Below, piece after piece: positions 27,056 through 36,298 of a DNA stretch of 64,000 nucleotides. This stretch comes from Humidesulfovibrio sp. (GTDB lineage Bacteria; Desulfobacterota; Desulfovibrionia; Desulfovibrionales; Desulfovibrionaceae). The stretch spans positions 1 to 64,000 of the forward strand of contig NZ_JAUYFU010000036.1 of NCBI RefSeq assembly GCF_030689645.1, written 5' to 3'. The notes beneath the pieces were generated by a model, which was given only the letters and a program-made list of their open reading frames with translations, searched no databases and had not been told where the DNA came from. The first letter of the stretch is position 1, and every line of letters starts with the position of its first letter. The position numbers and the translations under genes are program-made.

Positions 27056-28771
27056 CTACTTTGCCTCCTCGTCATCTTCGGTTCCAAGCTGCATGACGGC
27101 GCGGCCTGCGTAGCTTCGGGCAGTCAGGGTGCCCTTGGCGCCGATGCGCTTGCTCTTTTCGATGCGCGTCCATTCGCGCTTCACAAGCTCGTAGACGGTG
27201 CCAGCGCGTGTCTTGATGCGGATCATGTGATCCTCGTGGAACGCGACATCCTCGATGACAGCGCGCATCTGATCCGCGATGCGCACCCGGCGGGAGTAGA
27301 CGGCCTCTTCAGACATGTCGATGCCTTCTGGCATCTTCTCGCCGTAGGCTTCCTCCACGAGGCGGAACAGACCCGCAGATTGGGCGGCCTCGCGAGCTTC
27401 AGCCGCGCCGGCGCGCGCCGTAGCAAGCTGCTCCTCCAGTTCTGTGCGCCGCTTGCGGTTCTTCGCTAGCGCCTGAATGAGTTCGGGCATGTCCCCGAGG
27501 TCGTCGTTCTCCAGCGTCTCGATCATGCGGCCAATGGTGGCCTTTACCCGGATGAGTTGCGCGTCCAGCTCCTTCACACGCTCCTGATTCTGCTTCTGCC
27601 GCTCGACGTGCATACCGGCGGCCTCGATGATGTCGATATCGGACAGGACGCCGGACAGGATGAAGTTTTCCATATGCAAGTAGCTGTAGTACTGTTTGTT
27701 CTTGCACCCGCTTTTCTTGAGAGAGCTTGAACATGCCAGATAGAGCGCCCAAGGCCGCAGACCACTTTTCCTCGTGACATCTTTTGTATGGTTAAGGTAG
27801 CGCATCCGCGCGCCGCATACATCGCAGCGGGTCATGCCTTGGAAAAGATTCGCGTATTTTTTGCCCTTCCTCCCGGCGTGGTTCTCACGCCGAAGCCGGG
27901 TTTTATCCTGGATCAACTCGAATGTGTCCCTATCGATTATAGCCGGGTAGTAGCCTTCGATGGTCTCGATGATTTTCCTGCCGCCCGCTGTGGTCACTTC
28001 TGGCAGGTATTCGCCGATGACAGCCCGGTTATGAAGCAACTTGAAGATGTAGCTTTGGTGCCAGACGGGCTTGCGTTTGTTCCAAGCCTGCACGCCATTC
28101 TCCGTCAGCAGGTCGGCGATCTTGCCCTGCCCCTTGCCCTCCGAGTACCAGGCGAATATCCGTTTGACGATCTCGACGCGCTCTGGGATCAGTTTGAACT
28201 TGCCGTTTTTGACTTTCATCCAGTGAGGACATTGTTTGGTGACAGGGATTCCCTTCTTGGCTTTCTCCCGCTTTGTCTTCCAATTTTCGAGGGATCGCAC
28301 GGACTTCATGGCGCTCTCTTTGTTTGAGCGCGCCATGTCGTTGAGCAGTTGCAGGAAATCATCGAAGTTGATTTCGCTGAAGATTTTGTCCTCGGAGATG
28401 ATGCCGAGCAAAAGGCCGTAGTCGAAAATGTTGAGTAAAAGCCGTATGGAGGGTTGAAGTTCGTCTCGCGACAGGCGGTCCACCGACTCGACAATCAGGA
28501 GCGTTCCCTTCTCGAGTGTACCTTTTTGCGCTATCTTGAGGAACTCGGCCAATTCGCCATGTAAGGCATTCGAACTGCGGAACGCGGACTTGCCGATGTC
28601 TTGCAGGTAGTCGACGATCTCGTACCCGTGCCGGGTCGAGAACTCCTGCGCTGTATCGCGCTGTCGGCGCTCGCCGTCGCCGGCGGCTTGCGCTTGCGAG
28701 GAGAGGCGGATGTAAGCATACGCCTTGGCCATGGGCCGAGGGACCGGAGCGGTCGCGGTGGGTTTCTTCAT
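27056..28771 (-). CDS. Large serine recombinase / integrase
   Basis: A 571-residue site-specific recombinase. The N-terminal resolvase domain (residues about 12-160) contains the catalytic Ser region YIRLSSQAQAAG and ESVDRLSRDELQ. A recombinase domain follows (RIFAWYSEGKGQGKIADLL, about 215-300). Then comes a zinc ribbon (CDVCGARMRYL then ACSSSLKKSGCKNK, about 322-365) and a long coiled coil (about 385-470). Such enzymes integrate phages and islands at short att sites. It sits at the right end of the island and beside repeat copy A, so it is the likely integrase of the 21.2-28.9 kb segment. Confidence 0.9.
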   Translation of the reverse strand: MKKPTATAPVPRPMAKAYAYIRLSSQAQAAGDGERRQRDTAQEFSTRHGYEIVDYLQDIGKSAFRSSNALHGELAEFLKIAQKGTLEKGTLLIVESVDRLSRDELQPSIRLLLNIFDYGLLLGIISEDKIFSEINFDDFLQLLNDMARSNKESAMKSVRSLENWKTKREKAKKGIPVTKQCPHWMKVKNGKFKLIPERVEIVKRIFAWYSEGKGQGKIADLLTENGVQAWNKRKPVWHQSYIFKLLHNRAVIGEYLPEVTTAGGRKIIETIEGYYPAIIDRDTFELIQDKTRLRRENHAGRKGKKYANLFQGMTRCDVCGARMRYLNHTKDVTRKSGLRPWALYLACSSSLKKSGCKNKQYYSYLHMENFILSGVLSDIDIIEAAGMHVERQKQNQERVKELDAQLIRVKATIGRMIETLENDDLGDMPELIQALAKNRKRRTELEEQLATARAGAAEAREAAQSAGLFRLVEEAYGEKMPEGIDMSEEAVYSRRVRIADQMRAVIEDVAFHEDHMIRIKTRAGTVYELVKREWTRIEKSKRIGAKGTLTARSYAGRAVMQLGTEDDEEAK

Positions 28772-28909
28772 GCTTCCAATTATAGCGACCCGGGCGAAAG
28801 GCAGCCAGGAAATTTTTTAGGGTGCCAGAGTAAAACTGAAAGAGGCAAGGCTAGTCATGCCAGACCGTTGTGAACATGGCAGGATATCATTTTAATACAT
28901 CCACAGTGC

Positions 28910-29253
28910 CCGCCAGAGGGCATGCGCCCTCTGGACTCCGCAGGCTCGCCGGGCGCAACGCCCGGCGAGGGCGCTGCCCAAGGGGGCGGGCAGGGCTGTC
29001 GTGGGCGGCTTTGCGGACTCCCCGTCAATCTCCGACTCGGCTTTGCGGCGCGTAGCACCGCAAAGCCGAGTCGGGCTGATTGAGGGGAAGCGCCCGGTTT
29101 TGGAGTGTTGGAGAGGGGCGGGAGAAGGCGCGGGAAACACCCCCATCCCGACACCTTTGCAAGCGAAAGGGCTTGGGTCGAGCGAAGCTCGTCCCAAGCC
29201 CTTTCGCTTGCCCTGAGGGGGGCCCGGGGGGGAATCATTCCCCCCCGGAAAAA
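28910..29253. repeat. Structured ~340-bp dispersed repeat, copy A
   Basis: This copy shares the same order of five hairpins with copy B at 51762-52095. H1: CCAGAGGGC/GCCCTCTGG (28913-28934). H2: CTCGCCGGGCG/CGCCCGGCGAG (near 28944-28968). H3: a 17-bp perfect stem at 29032-29074. H4: a stem of over 20 bp at 29160-29210 (CAAGCGAAAGGGCTTGGG and its complement). H5: CCGGGGGGGAATCATTCCCC... (29224-29248). Stems differ from copy B by paired changes. It lies between the recombinase gene and the terminase gene, and the terminase stop codon falls in the H5 loop. Confidence 0.85.
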
Positions 29254-30719
29254 AATCCTTCCCGTTCTCCTCTCCCTCCTCTTTCATTGACGGCCTTAGC
29301 TTGGCGCATCCTCGCTGGTCCTTGAGGCGTCAGCAGCCGTAGCCCTTCGCCAGCGCCCACCAGCAGGTACTGCGCGGCTTCGCAGACGTGGGAGAAGCGG
29401 TTTTTTTCGGGCGCGTCGGTGTAGCGGTCCTCGCCGCTGACGAGCAGCCTGCGGTAGCGCCAGGCCCCGGCCATGCCGCGAATGAGCGTGCGGCAGCGGG
29501 GCGAGAGCATGAGCCCCGGCGCGCCGTCGATGTTGCGGCTAAGGGCGGCGGCCATGGCTTCGCGCCGCAGCAGCGGGTCGTTGGTGGTTGTTGGCCGGGC
29601 GTGCAGGCCCTTTGCGCGCAGGATGTCGTAGGGCGTACGTTCGTCGGTTTGGGCGCGGGCCATGCCTGCCGGGTCGCCCCAGATGACCGGGGTGAGTTGT
29701 GCGTAGCGTTCGTGCAGCAGGTCGTTGAGCAGAGCGGCGAAGCGCACCATGCCCATATTTTGGGACACGAGCTCGTCGAGGAATAGCCACCGGCCATCAG
29801 GCAGGCGCTGGGCCAGCGCGGCGGCCGGGGTCAGGCCGAAGTCCAGCCCCACAAAGAGCGGCAGTCCGTCAACGGCGTCGAGGGGAGCCTGGGCGACGTG
29901 CCGGGCCTCGTCGAACTCCGGGTACACGGGCATGCCGTCCTGCACGAACCCGTATTTGCCGCAATAGTAGACACGCACGTGGCGCGGGTTTTTACCGGCC
30001 ATGCGCCGCAGATAGAAATCCTTGGGCAGGTGGGGCAGGTTTTCGGCCTGGGGGTTGGGGTGGAAGGCACCGTCGATTTCCTGGAGCCCGCCAGGCTGGC
30101 GGAAGAAGTCCCAGCCCTCTGGCTTCTGTTCCTCGGCCAGGCGGTGCCACCAGTGGTCGGCATCGGGCGGGTTGGTGTCCATGATGACCCCGGCCCAGGA
30201 GCAGCCGCCCTCCCGCGCGGAGGGGAAGCGCTCCACGCGGTCGCCTAGGGCCTCGATGAGCGAGAGCGGCAGCTCGCGCGCCTCGTTGACCCAGGCTCCG
30301 GTGAGCTCCAGCGACAGCAGCTTCTTCAGGTCCTGCGGCTTGTCCAGGGCGCGGAACAGGAACTCGGCCTCTATGCTTGTTCCATCGTCCAGCGGCAGGT
30401 GCAGGTGGTGGGTCATTTCGGTGCGTGCAAAGGGGCCGAAGTCGTCCTCAGGGAACCAGGACAGCCAGGTCTTGAGAGTGGTGTCCTTGAGTTCGCGGTA
30501 GGTGTTGCGCACCACGGCAAAACGTGTGCGGCGCAGGCCGGTCGCGTCCGGGGCCTGGGCCTTGGCCTTGGCCATGAGCTCAATGGAGCAGGCCGAGGAC
30601 TTGCCGGAGCCCACCGGGCCCATGAGGCCCCGGTACAGGGCGCGCGAGGCCATGAACCGGGCCACGGTCGGCGGCGGGGAGTAGTGGACGCGGAGGAGGT
30701 CGGGCTTTGTTTCGTTCAT
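29235..30719 (-). CDS. Orphan phage terminase large subunit
   Basis: A 494-residue TerL-like protein. The ATPase half has Walker A GPVGSGKS (residues 34-41) and a Walker B-like segment with a catalytic Glu (LELTGAWVNEARE). The nuclease half begins GLDFGLTPAAALAQ. In phages this motor packages DNA into the head. No small subunit, portal or capsid gene is near; neighbours are a repeat element and a two-component system. ATG 30719 fits the family start better than the 63-residue extension. Codon use looks like that of the core genome, and the C-terminus (EGFFSGGE) is encoded by the repeat element, hinting at 3' replacement. Confidence 0.85.
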   Translation of the reverse strand: MNETKPDLLRVHYSPPPTVARFMASRALYRGLMGPVGSGKSSACSIELMAKAKAQAPDATGLRRTRFAVVRNTYRELKDTTLKTWLSWFPEDDFGPFARTEMTHHLHLPLDDGTSIEAEFLFRALDKPQDLKKLLSLELTGAWVNEARELPLSLIEALGDRVERFPSAREGGCSWAGVIMDTNPPDADHWWHRLAEEQKPEGWDFFRQPGGLQEIDGAFHPNPQAENLPHLPKDFYLRRMAGKNPRHVRVYYCGKYGFVQDGMPVYPEFDEARHVAQAPLDAVDGLPLFVGLDFGLTPAAALAQRLPDGRWLFLDELVSQNMGMVRFAALLNDLLHERYAQLTPVIWGDPAGMARAQTDERTPYDILRAKGLHARPTTTNDPLLRREAMAAALSRNIDGAPGLMLSPRCRTLIRGMAGAWRYRRLLVSGEDRYTDAPEKNRFSHVCEAAQYLLVGAGEGLRLLTPQGPARMRQAKAVNERGGRGEREGFFSGGE

Positions 30720-30940
30720 GGTCTGGCAGTGTAGCACGGCCTGCCCGGTGCGGACAAAAAACGCCATGATATGGCCGGTAAAAAGACAAAATAAGCCTGT
30801 TGACACCGTTGTTGTCCAGGGTGGTGGAAACTTGTTCGCGCCGGCTCGGCAACAGGCAAAGGGGCGCAGGGGCACGCGGCGCGCCGCGGCTGACAAGCGT
30901 GCCCGCATGCGTTATGCTGTTGAGGGTAAGGAGGCCACGC

Positions 30941-32512
30941 ATGAGCACGGCGCTGAAACGATTGGCCATGAGCGTGCAGCCCTCGCTGCGCGGACGGGTG
31001 TTCGCGCTTCTGGCGGGGCTTACCATCTGCGCTTGCGCCGGGGCTACGGCCACGTACTGGCTGGCCCAGCACTACCTCGACGCCACAGACATTTTGCGCC
31101 AGGTGAACCTGAGCCAGCAGGTGGGGGCCTTGTCCCTGTCGGAGCAGCTTTACGGCCTGGAGGCTGACGCCCTGGCCGCCCGTATGGACCCGCAGCGCGC
31201 CAAGGATTTCAAGGACCGCAAGGCGTCGATCGCCATGTCGCTCCTGCAGGTGCGCGCCAGCGAGCCCCTTGAGGCCGGGCGCGAAATCGTCGACCGGGTC
31301 GACCAGGAGTATGAACTTCAGGCCAAGGCGCTGCAAGCTCTGGCGGACAGCCTGCCCGGCGAGGGCGCGCCCATGGCGGCCATGGCGGCCAAGCACCGCC
31401 AAGCCGCGCAGGAGGCCTCGCGCGAGCTGTTCAACCTGCACACCCGCGACGCGGACTTGGGCGTTTCGGCCATGCGCTCCCTGGCGCGAACGGCCACCAC
31501 GGCTTCGCTGTTCGTCATTCCGGCGGGCGCGGTGCTGGGCTTGTTGCTGGGCTGGGTGCTATTGCGCCAAGTTTTGGGGCCGATCCGGCGGCTGGCCCTG
31601 GGCGCGGCACTGGACTCCAGTCAGGCGGCGGTCCTGGCCGTGCACGGATACGGCGGACCAGCGTTTGGGACGGACCAGGAGGGCCAGCCCATTGGCCAGC
31701 CCTCAGGACAGTCGGACGAGGTGCGGGCTGTGGGCGTGCTGGTGGCGAGCCTTTTGCGCGACGTGGACGAAACCCAAGCCCTGCTTAAGGCCTCGCGCGA
31801 GCACCTCATCCAGGCGGAAAAGCTGGCCCTTGTGGGCAAGCTGGCCGCAGGCGTGGCCCACAGCGTGCGCAATCCCCTCACCAGCGTGAAGATGCGCCTG
31901 TTCTCCCTTGAGCGCGGCCTGGACCTTTCGCCCGGCCAACGCGAGGACTTTGAAGTCATCAGCGAGGAGATCCGCCACCTGGACACCATCGTGAGGAACT
32001 TCCTCGAATTTTCCCGCCCGCCCAAGCCAAAGATGCAGTACGTGAGCCCGTCCGACGTGGTGGACATGACCCTGGTGCTTTTGAAACACAGGTTGGAGAC
32101 TTACGGCGTGGACGTGCGCATTGGGCGCGAGCAGCCCCTGCCCCCGGTGAACGTTGACCCTGAGCAGTTGAAGGAAGTGCTGGTGAACCTCATTCTCAAT
32201 GCGTGCGACGCCATGGGCGAGAATGGCCGCTTGGAAATATCCGAAGAGACCGGGTTCATGGGTCCGGTGGGCCGCGTGGCCATCATCCAGCTCACGGACT
32301 CCGGGCCGGGCATTCCCCCGGACGTGGCCGAGAACGTGTTTCAGCCCTTTTTCAGCACCAAGGAGGAGGGCACTGGCCTGGGCCTGGCCATCGCCAAGCG
32401 CATCATGGAGGAGCACGGCGGCTACATCCACCTGAAACCGTCGGACCGGGGCCAAGGCGCCTGCTTTATCCTGGTCCTGCCCATCCAGGAGAGGGTATGG
32501 CTCAGATCCTGA
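30941..32512 (+). CDS. NtrB-like membrane sensor histidine kinase
   Basis: A 523-residue kinase. A first membrane helix lies at about residues 19-41, a mainly helical periplasmic sensor at 42-175 and a second helix at about 178-202 (FVIPAGAVLGLLLGWVLL). The dimerisation domain carries the phospho-acceptor His in GVAHSVRNPLTS, and the ATPase domain has N, G1 and G2 boxes (NLILNACDAMGE, DSGPGIPP, GTGLGLAI). AAGGAGG stands 6 nt before ATG 30941. The 3' end overlaps the response regulator gene by 16 nt, so the two form a pair. The signal is unknown. Confidence 0.9.
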   Translation: MSTALKRLAMSVQPSLRGRVFALLAGLTICACAGATATYWLAQHYLDATDILRQVNLSQQVGALSLSEQLYGLEADALAARMDPQRAKDFKDRKASIAMSLLQVRASEPLEAGREIVDRVDQEYELQAKALQALADSLPGEGAPMAAMAAKHRQAAQEASRELFNLHTRDADLGVSAMRSLARTATTASLFVIPAGAVLGLLLGWVLLRQVLGPIRRLALGAALDSSQAAVLAVHGYGGPAFGTDQEGQPIGQPSGQSDEVRAVGVLVASLLRDVDETQALLKASREHLIQAEKLALVGKLAAGVAHSVRNPLTSVKMRLFSLERGLDLSPGQREDFEVISEEIRHLDTIVRNFLEFSRPPKPKMQYVSPSDVVDMTLVLLKHRLETYGVDVRIGREQPLPPVNVDPEQLKEVLVNLILNACDAMGENGRLEISEETGFMGPVGRVAIIQLTDSGPGIPPDVAENVFQPFFSTKEEGTGLGLAIAKRIMEEHGGYIHLKPSDRGQGACFILVLPIQERVWLRS

Positions 32513-33966
32513 TTGTGGACGACGACGCCCAGCTGCGCCAGAGCTTCGGCAAGATCCTGGAGGGCGAGGGCTTCGAGATCCGCGCTGCAAGCTCGGGCGA
32601 GGCCGGGGTGGCCGAGGTCAAGGCCGCGGCCCCGGACCTTGTGATCATGGACGTGCGCATGCCCGGCATCACAGGCATTCAGGCCATGCAGCAGATGCGT
32701 GCCGTCTGCCAGGGGCTGCCCGTCATCATCATGACCGCCTACGGCGGCACCGAGACGGCCATCGAGGCCACCAAGCTCGGGGCCTTCGACTACATTTTGA
32801 AGCCCTTCGACATTCCGGACATCCTGCGGCTCATCGGCCAGGCCCTCACCGCCGGGCGGCTGGCGCGGGCGCGGGTGTCCATCGCGCCCGAGGACAGCCA
32901 CGACGCGGCCACCCAGGGCGACGCCCTGGTGGGCCAGAGCCGCGCCATGCAGGAGGTCTTCAAGGCCATTGGCCGCGCTGCGCCCACCGAGGCCCTGGTG
33001 CTCATCCGGGGCGAGTCGGGCACGGGCAAGGAGCTGGTGGCCCGCGCCCTCTGGCAGCACAGCTCTAGGGCCGACAAGCCCTTCGTGGTCATCAACTGCG
33101 TGGCCATTCCAGAGACGCTGCTGGAGAGCGAGCTCTTCGGCTATGAGAAGGGCGCCTTCACCGGAGCGGGTTCCAGGCGCGTTGGCAAGATTGAGCAGGC
33201 CCAGCGCGGCACCGTGTTTCTCGACGAGATCGGCGACATGCCCATGAACGTGCAGGCCAAGATCCTGCGCCTGTTGCAGGAGAAGCAGATCGAGCGCCTG
33301 GGCGGGCGCGAGACCATCCCGGTGGATGTGCGCATTCTGGCGGCCACAAACCGCGATCTTGAAGCTGCGGTGGCTGACGGACGCCTGCGCGAGGACCTCT
33401 ACTACCGCCTCAAGGTCGTCACGGTGACTCTGCCCCCCCTGCGCGAGCGCGAAGGGGACGTGCCCCGCTTGGCAAACCACTTCCTGGCGCGGCTGGCGCG
33501 GGAAATGGACATGCAGAGCCCGGGGCTGACGCCCGAGGCCTTGGACCTGCTTTCCGCCCATCCCTGGCCGGGCAACGTGCGCGAATTGGGCAACGCGTTG
33601 CAGAAGGCGCTGATCTTTTCCCGCGGGTGTCCCATCGGGCCCGAGGAGATGCGCCAAGCCATCGGAGTCGGCGGCTCCGGGGTCCATGGCGGCCACGTTG
33701 GAGGGCAGCGCAACCAGCAGGAGCAGGCCCCGGCGGCCGGGGACGACCCCTTGCGCGCCTTCATCCGCCGCGCGCTCATGGATCATGCGGGCAACGCGGC
33801 CTTTGAGCATGTGCTGGACGCGGTGGCCAAGAGCACCATCGCCGAGGCCCTGGAGATAACCGGAGGCAACCGCACGCGCGCGGCCAAGCTGCTGGGCCTC
33901 TCGCGGCCCACGCTCATCGCCAAGATCGAGAAGTACGGCCTCAAGCTCATCACCCAGGTGCAGTAA
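32497..33966 (+). CDS. NtrC-family sigma-54-dependent response regulator
   Basis: A 489-residue activator. The receiver domain (residues 1-120) has the phospho-Asp in LVIMDVRMPG. The AAA+ domain (about 145-385) has Walker A GESGTGKE, the sigma-54-contacting loop GAFTGA, Walker B-like VFLDEIGD and the arginine finger region LREDLYYRL. A C-terminal Fis-type helix-turn-helix (about 445-485) ends in GLSRPTLIAKIEKYGLK. It activates sigma-54 promoters after phosphorylation by the upstream kinase. Target genes are not visible, but the export genes downstream are candidates. Confidence 0.93.
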   Translation: MAQILIVDDDAQLRQSFGKILEGEGFEIRAASSGEAGVAEVKAAAPDLVIMDVRMPGITGIQAMQQMRAVCQGLPVIIMTAYGGTETAIEATKLGAFDYILKPFDIPDILRLIGQALTAGRLARARVSIAPEDSHDAATQGDALVGQSRAMQEVFKAIGRAAPTEALVLIRGESGTGKELVARALWQHSSRADKPFVVINCVAIPETLLESELFGYEKGAFTGAGSRRVGKIEQAQRGTVFLDEIGDMPMNVQAKILRLLQEKQIERLGGRETIPVDVRILAATNRDLEAAVADGRLREDLYYRLKVVTVTLPPLREREGDVPRLANHFLARLAREMDMQSPGLTPEALDLLSAHPWPGNVRELGNALQKALIFSRGCPIGPEEMRQAIGVGGSGVHGGHVGGQRNQQEQAPAAGDDPLRAFIRRALMDHAGNAAFEHVLDAVAKSTIAEALEITGGNRTRAAKLLGLSRPTLIAKIEKYGLKLITQVQ

Positions 33967-34238
33967 GCTGGCTCCGGGTTGGGCGCATGGGATTGCTGCG
34001 CCGGAAACGCCGCCTGGCCGCGTAAACTAAGCCTGAGCCGTAAGCTGCGGCGGATGTTGCGCCGATATGCCCAGTGGGGCCAGCCAGACTGGCCGCACCA
34101 GCGCGACCCAGGCGGTCCCCTTTGGGCAGCCGAAGGCGTTGCGCGTAAAGGGTTTTGCACGTATTCAACCATCGCGTCGGCGCGCTTGCCCAAGGGACTT
34201 CCTTGGCTGCGCGGACGCATGAGGCGCAAATACACACC

Positions 34239-35417
34239 ATGACGCGGAAGAAACTCCTGTTTTATGCCCTGGGCGCCCTGCTGCTGGCTGGCGGAGGCTA
34301 TTATTTCGTCCAAAAGAGCCGGGCCGCCGCAGAGACCAAGGTGCTGGCCACGGCGCAGGTGCAGAAGGACACGGTGAGCCGCGTGCTTGAGGCCACGGGC
34401 ATCATCAAGGCCCAGGTGGGCGCCAGCGTGAAGATCGGGGCGCGGGCCACGGGCACCATTTCCCGCGTGTACGTCCGCGTGGGCGATGCGGTGAAAAAAG
34501 GCCAGGTGGTGGCTGAGATCGACGCCCGCGAGCTTCTCGCCCAGCGCGAGGAGGCCGAGGCGCGGGTCAAGCTGGCTGAGGCCAAGGCTCAGTTCGCGGG
34601 CCTCACCCTGCCCCGGTACGAGACCCTGACCAAGCAGGGTCTGCAAGCTCAGAGCGTGCTGGACGAGGCCGTGCAGAACCACAAGGTGGCCAAGGCCGAG
34701 GGCGGAGCGGCCCGGGCCGTGCTGGCGACCCTCGACGTGCGCATTTCCTACACCAAGATCGTCAGCCCCATCGACGGCGTGGTCTCCCAGGTGACGGCCC
34801 AGGAGGGCGAAACCATCGTGGCCGGCCTGCAGGTGGCGAACCTCGTCACAGTGCTCGACCCCACGCGGCTTGAGATGTGGATCTACGTGGACGAGACCGA
34901 CGTGGGCCGCGTGCGGCCGGGCCTGCCCGTGGAGTTCCGCGTGGACTCCCAGCCGGACAAGACTTTCAGCGGGCTGGTTGACCGCGTGTACCCGGACCCG
35001 GAGATCCGCGACAACATCGTGTACTACAAGGCGCTTGTCACCGTGGACCGCGACCAGGCCCTTTCCCTGCGGCCAGAAATGACCACCCAGTGCCGCATCG
35101 TGGTGGACACGCGCAAGGACGTGCTCTCAGTGCCCAATCAGGCCCTTAAGTGGGTGGCGGGCAAGCAGACCGTGTTCGTGGTGGACAAGTCGCAGCCGGA
35201 CGGCGTGCGCCGCGTGGAGCCCAAGCTCGGTCTGCCGGGCCTGGAGCGCAGCGAGGTGCTGGAAGGCCTTGCCGAGGGCGACGAGGTGGCCACGCAGATA
35301 GTGCTGGCTGGGCAGCAAAAGCCTGCCGAGGCCAAGAAGGGTGAGGAAAAGCCCGCCGTGAAGCCTGCCGGGAGTAACGGCTCTGGCGGCTCGGGCGGCG
35401 GCAAGAAGGGCGGCTGA
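34239..35417 (+). CDS. Periplasmic adaptor (membrane fusion) protein, MacA/HlyD type
   Basis: A 392-residue protein with an N-terminal anchor (KKLLFYALGALLLAGGGYYFV). The lipoyl-like hairpin contains TGTISRVYVRVGDAVKKGQVVAEID and a later IDGVVSQVTAQEGETI half. A beta-barrel region and a Gly/Ser/Lys-rich C-terminal tail (SGGSGGGKKGG) follow. Such adaptors link an inner-membrane exporter to an outer-membrane channel. The stop overlaps the next gene's ATG (ATGA), so it is coupled to the ATPase. No strong ribosome site marks ATG 34239, so the exact start is uncertain. Confidence 0.86.
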   Translation: MTRKKLLFYALGALLLAGGGYYFVQKSRAAAETKVLATAQVQKDTVSRVLEATGIIKAQVGASVKIGARATGTISRVYVRVGDAVKKGQVVAEIDARELLAQREEAEARVKLAEAKAQFAGLTLPRYETLTKQGLQAQSVLDEAVQNHKVAKAEGGAARAVLATLDVRISYTKIVSPIDGVVSQVTAQEGETIVAGLQVANLVTVLDPTRLEMWIYVDETDVGRVRPGLPVEFRVDSQPDKTFSGLVDRVYPDPEIRDNIVYYKALVTVDRDQALSLRPEMTTQCRIVVDTRKDVLSVPNQALKWVAGKQTVFVVDKSQPDGVRRVEPKLGLPGLERSEVLEGLAEGDEVATQIVLAGQQKPAEAKKGEEKPAVKPAGSNGSGGSGGGKKGG

Positions 35418-36298
35418 TGACCTCGGCTTTGCAGCAAGGACTTCCGCTGGGCGAGCCCGTGGTGGAGCTGACCGGCATCCGCAAGGTCTTCCGCCAGGTG
35501 CTGGCCCCGAACCAGGGGCCGGGCATGCTGGCCCGGCTGTTCCGGCGCGGCGCAAAGGCCGATGCGGTCAAGGGCGTTCCGCAGGCGGCCCAGGCAGAAG
35601 GGGGTTCACACGGGGGTGGCAATGGCGCGGGGGATCACGGCGTAGACGGCGGCGTTGAAGTCCTTTCCGGCATCGACCTGACCATCCGCGCGGGGGAGTT
35701 CGTGGCCCTGCAGGGCACGTCCGGCTCCGGCAAGAGCACCCTGCTGCATCTCATGGGGCTCCTTGATTCGCCCACCAGCGGCGCCTACCGGCTGCTGGGG
35801 CGTGATGTCTCCGGCTTGCCGGACGACGAGCTTTCGCGCCTGCGCAACACGGTGCTGGGCTTCGTGTTCCAAAGCTTCTACCTGGTGCCCTACGCCACGG
35901 CCCTTGAGAACGTCATGCTGCCGGGCATGTATTCCGATCTTTCCCAGGCCGAGCTGCGCTCACGCGGGCTTGAGCTTTTGGGCAGAGTGGGCTTGGCCGA
36001 CCGCGTGAATTTCAAGCCCGCCAACCTTTCCGGCGGACAGCAGCAGCGCGTGGCCATGGCCCGCGCTCTGCTGAACAAACCCCGGCTCATCCTGGCCGAC
36101 GAGCCCACGGGCCAGCTGGACAGCGCCACCAGCGCGGAGATCATGCGCCTGTTCGCCCAGGTGAACCAGACAGGCACCAGCATCGTGCTGGTGACCCATG
36201 ACGAGGCCGTGGCCGCGCAAGCAGGCCGCATCATCAAGATCGCCGACGGGCGGCTGGTTTCCGACACCTCGTCCGGTGCGGCCTCTCCTGCCGTATGA
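35417..36298 (+). CDS. MacB/LolD-type ABC transporter ATPase (permease absent)
   Basis: A 293-residue ATPase with Walker [10 protein letters not shown], the Q-loop [21 protein letters not shown], the signature LSGGQQQR and Walker [13 protein letters not shown], all of the MacB/LolD class. Between the first strand and Walker A lies an unusual insert of about 50 residues (35-85) rich in Gly, Ala and His. It follows an adaptor gene but is itself followed, with a 4-nt overlap, by a radical SAM gene. The FtsX/MacB-type permease expected in such operons is missing here. Confidence 0.88.
   Translation: MTSALQQGLPLGEPVVELTGIRKVFRQVLAPNQGPGMLARLFRRGAKADAVKGVPQAAQAEGGSHGGGNGAGDHGVDGGVEVLSGIDLTIRAGEFVALQGTSGSGKSTLLHLMGLLDSPTSGAYRLLGRDVSGLPDDELSRLRNTVLGFVFQSFYLVPYATALENVMLPGMYSDLSQAELRSRGLELLGRVGLADRVNFKPANLSGGQQQRVAMARALLNKPRLILADEPTGQLDSATSAEIMRLFAQVNQTGTSIVLVTHDEAVAAQAGRIIKIADGRLVSDTSSGAASPAV

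Noticed and set aside
28870-29325. Several short ORFs in repeat copy A (and likewise in copy B)
   Set aside because: They are readings of hairpin DNA in all frames; the two copies differ by stem-preserving changes and not by codon-preserving ones.
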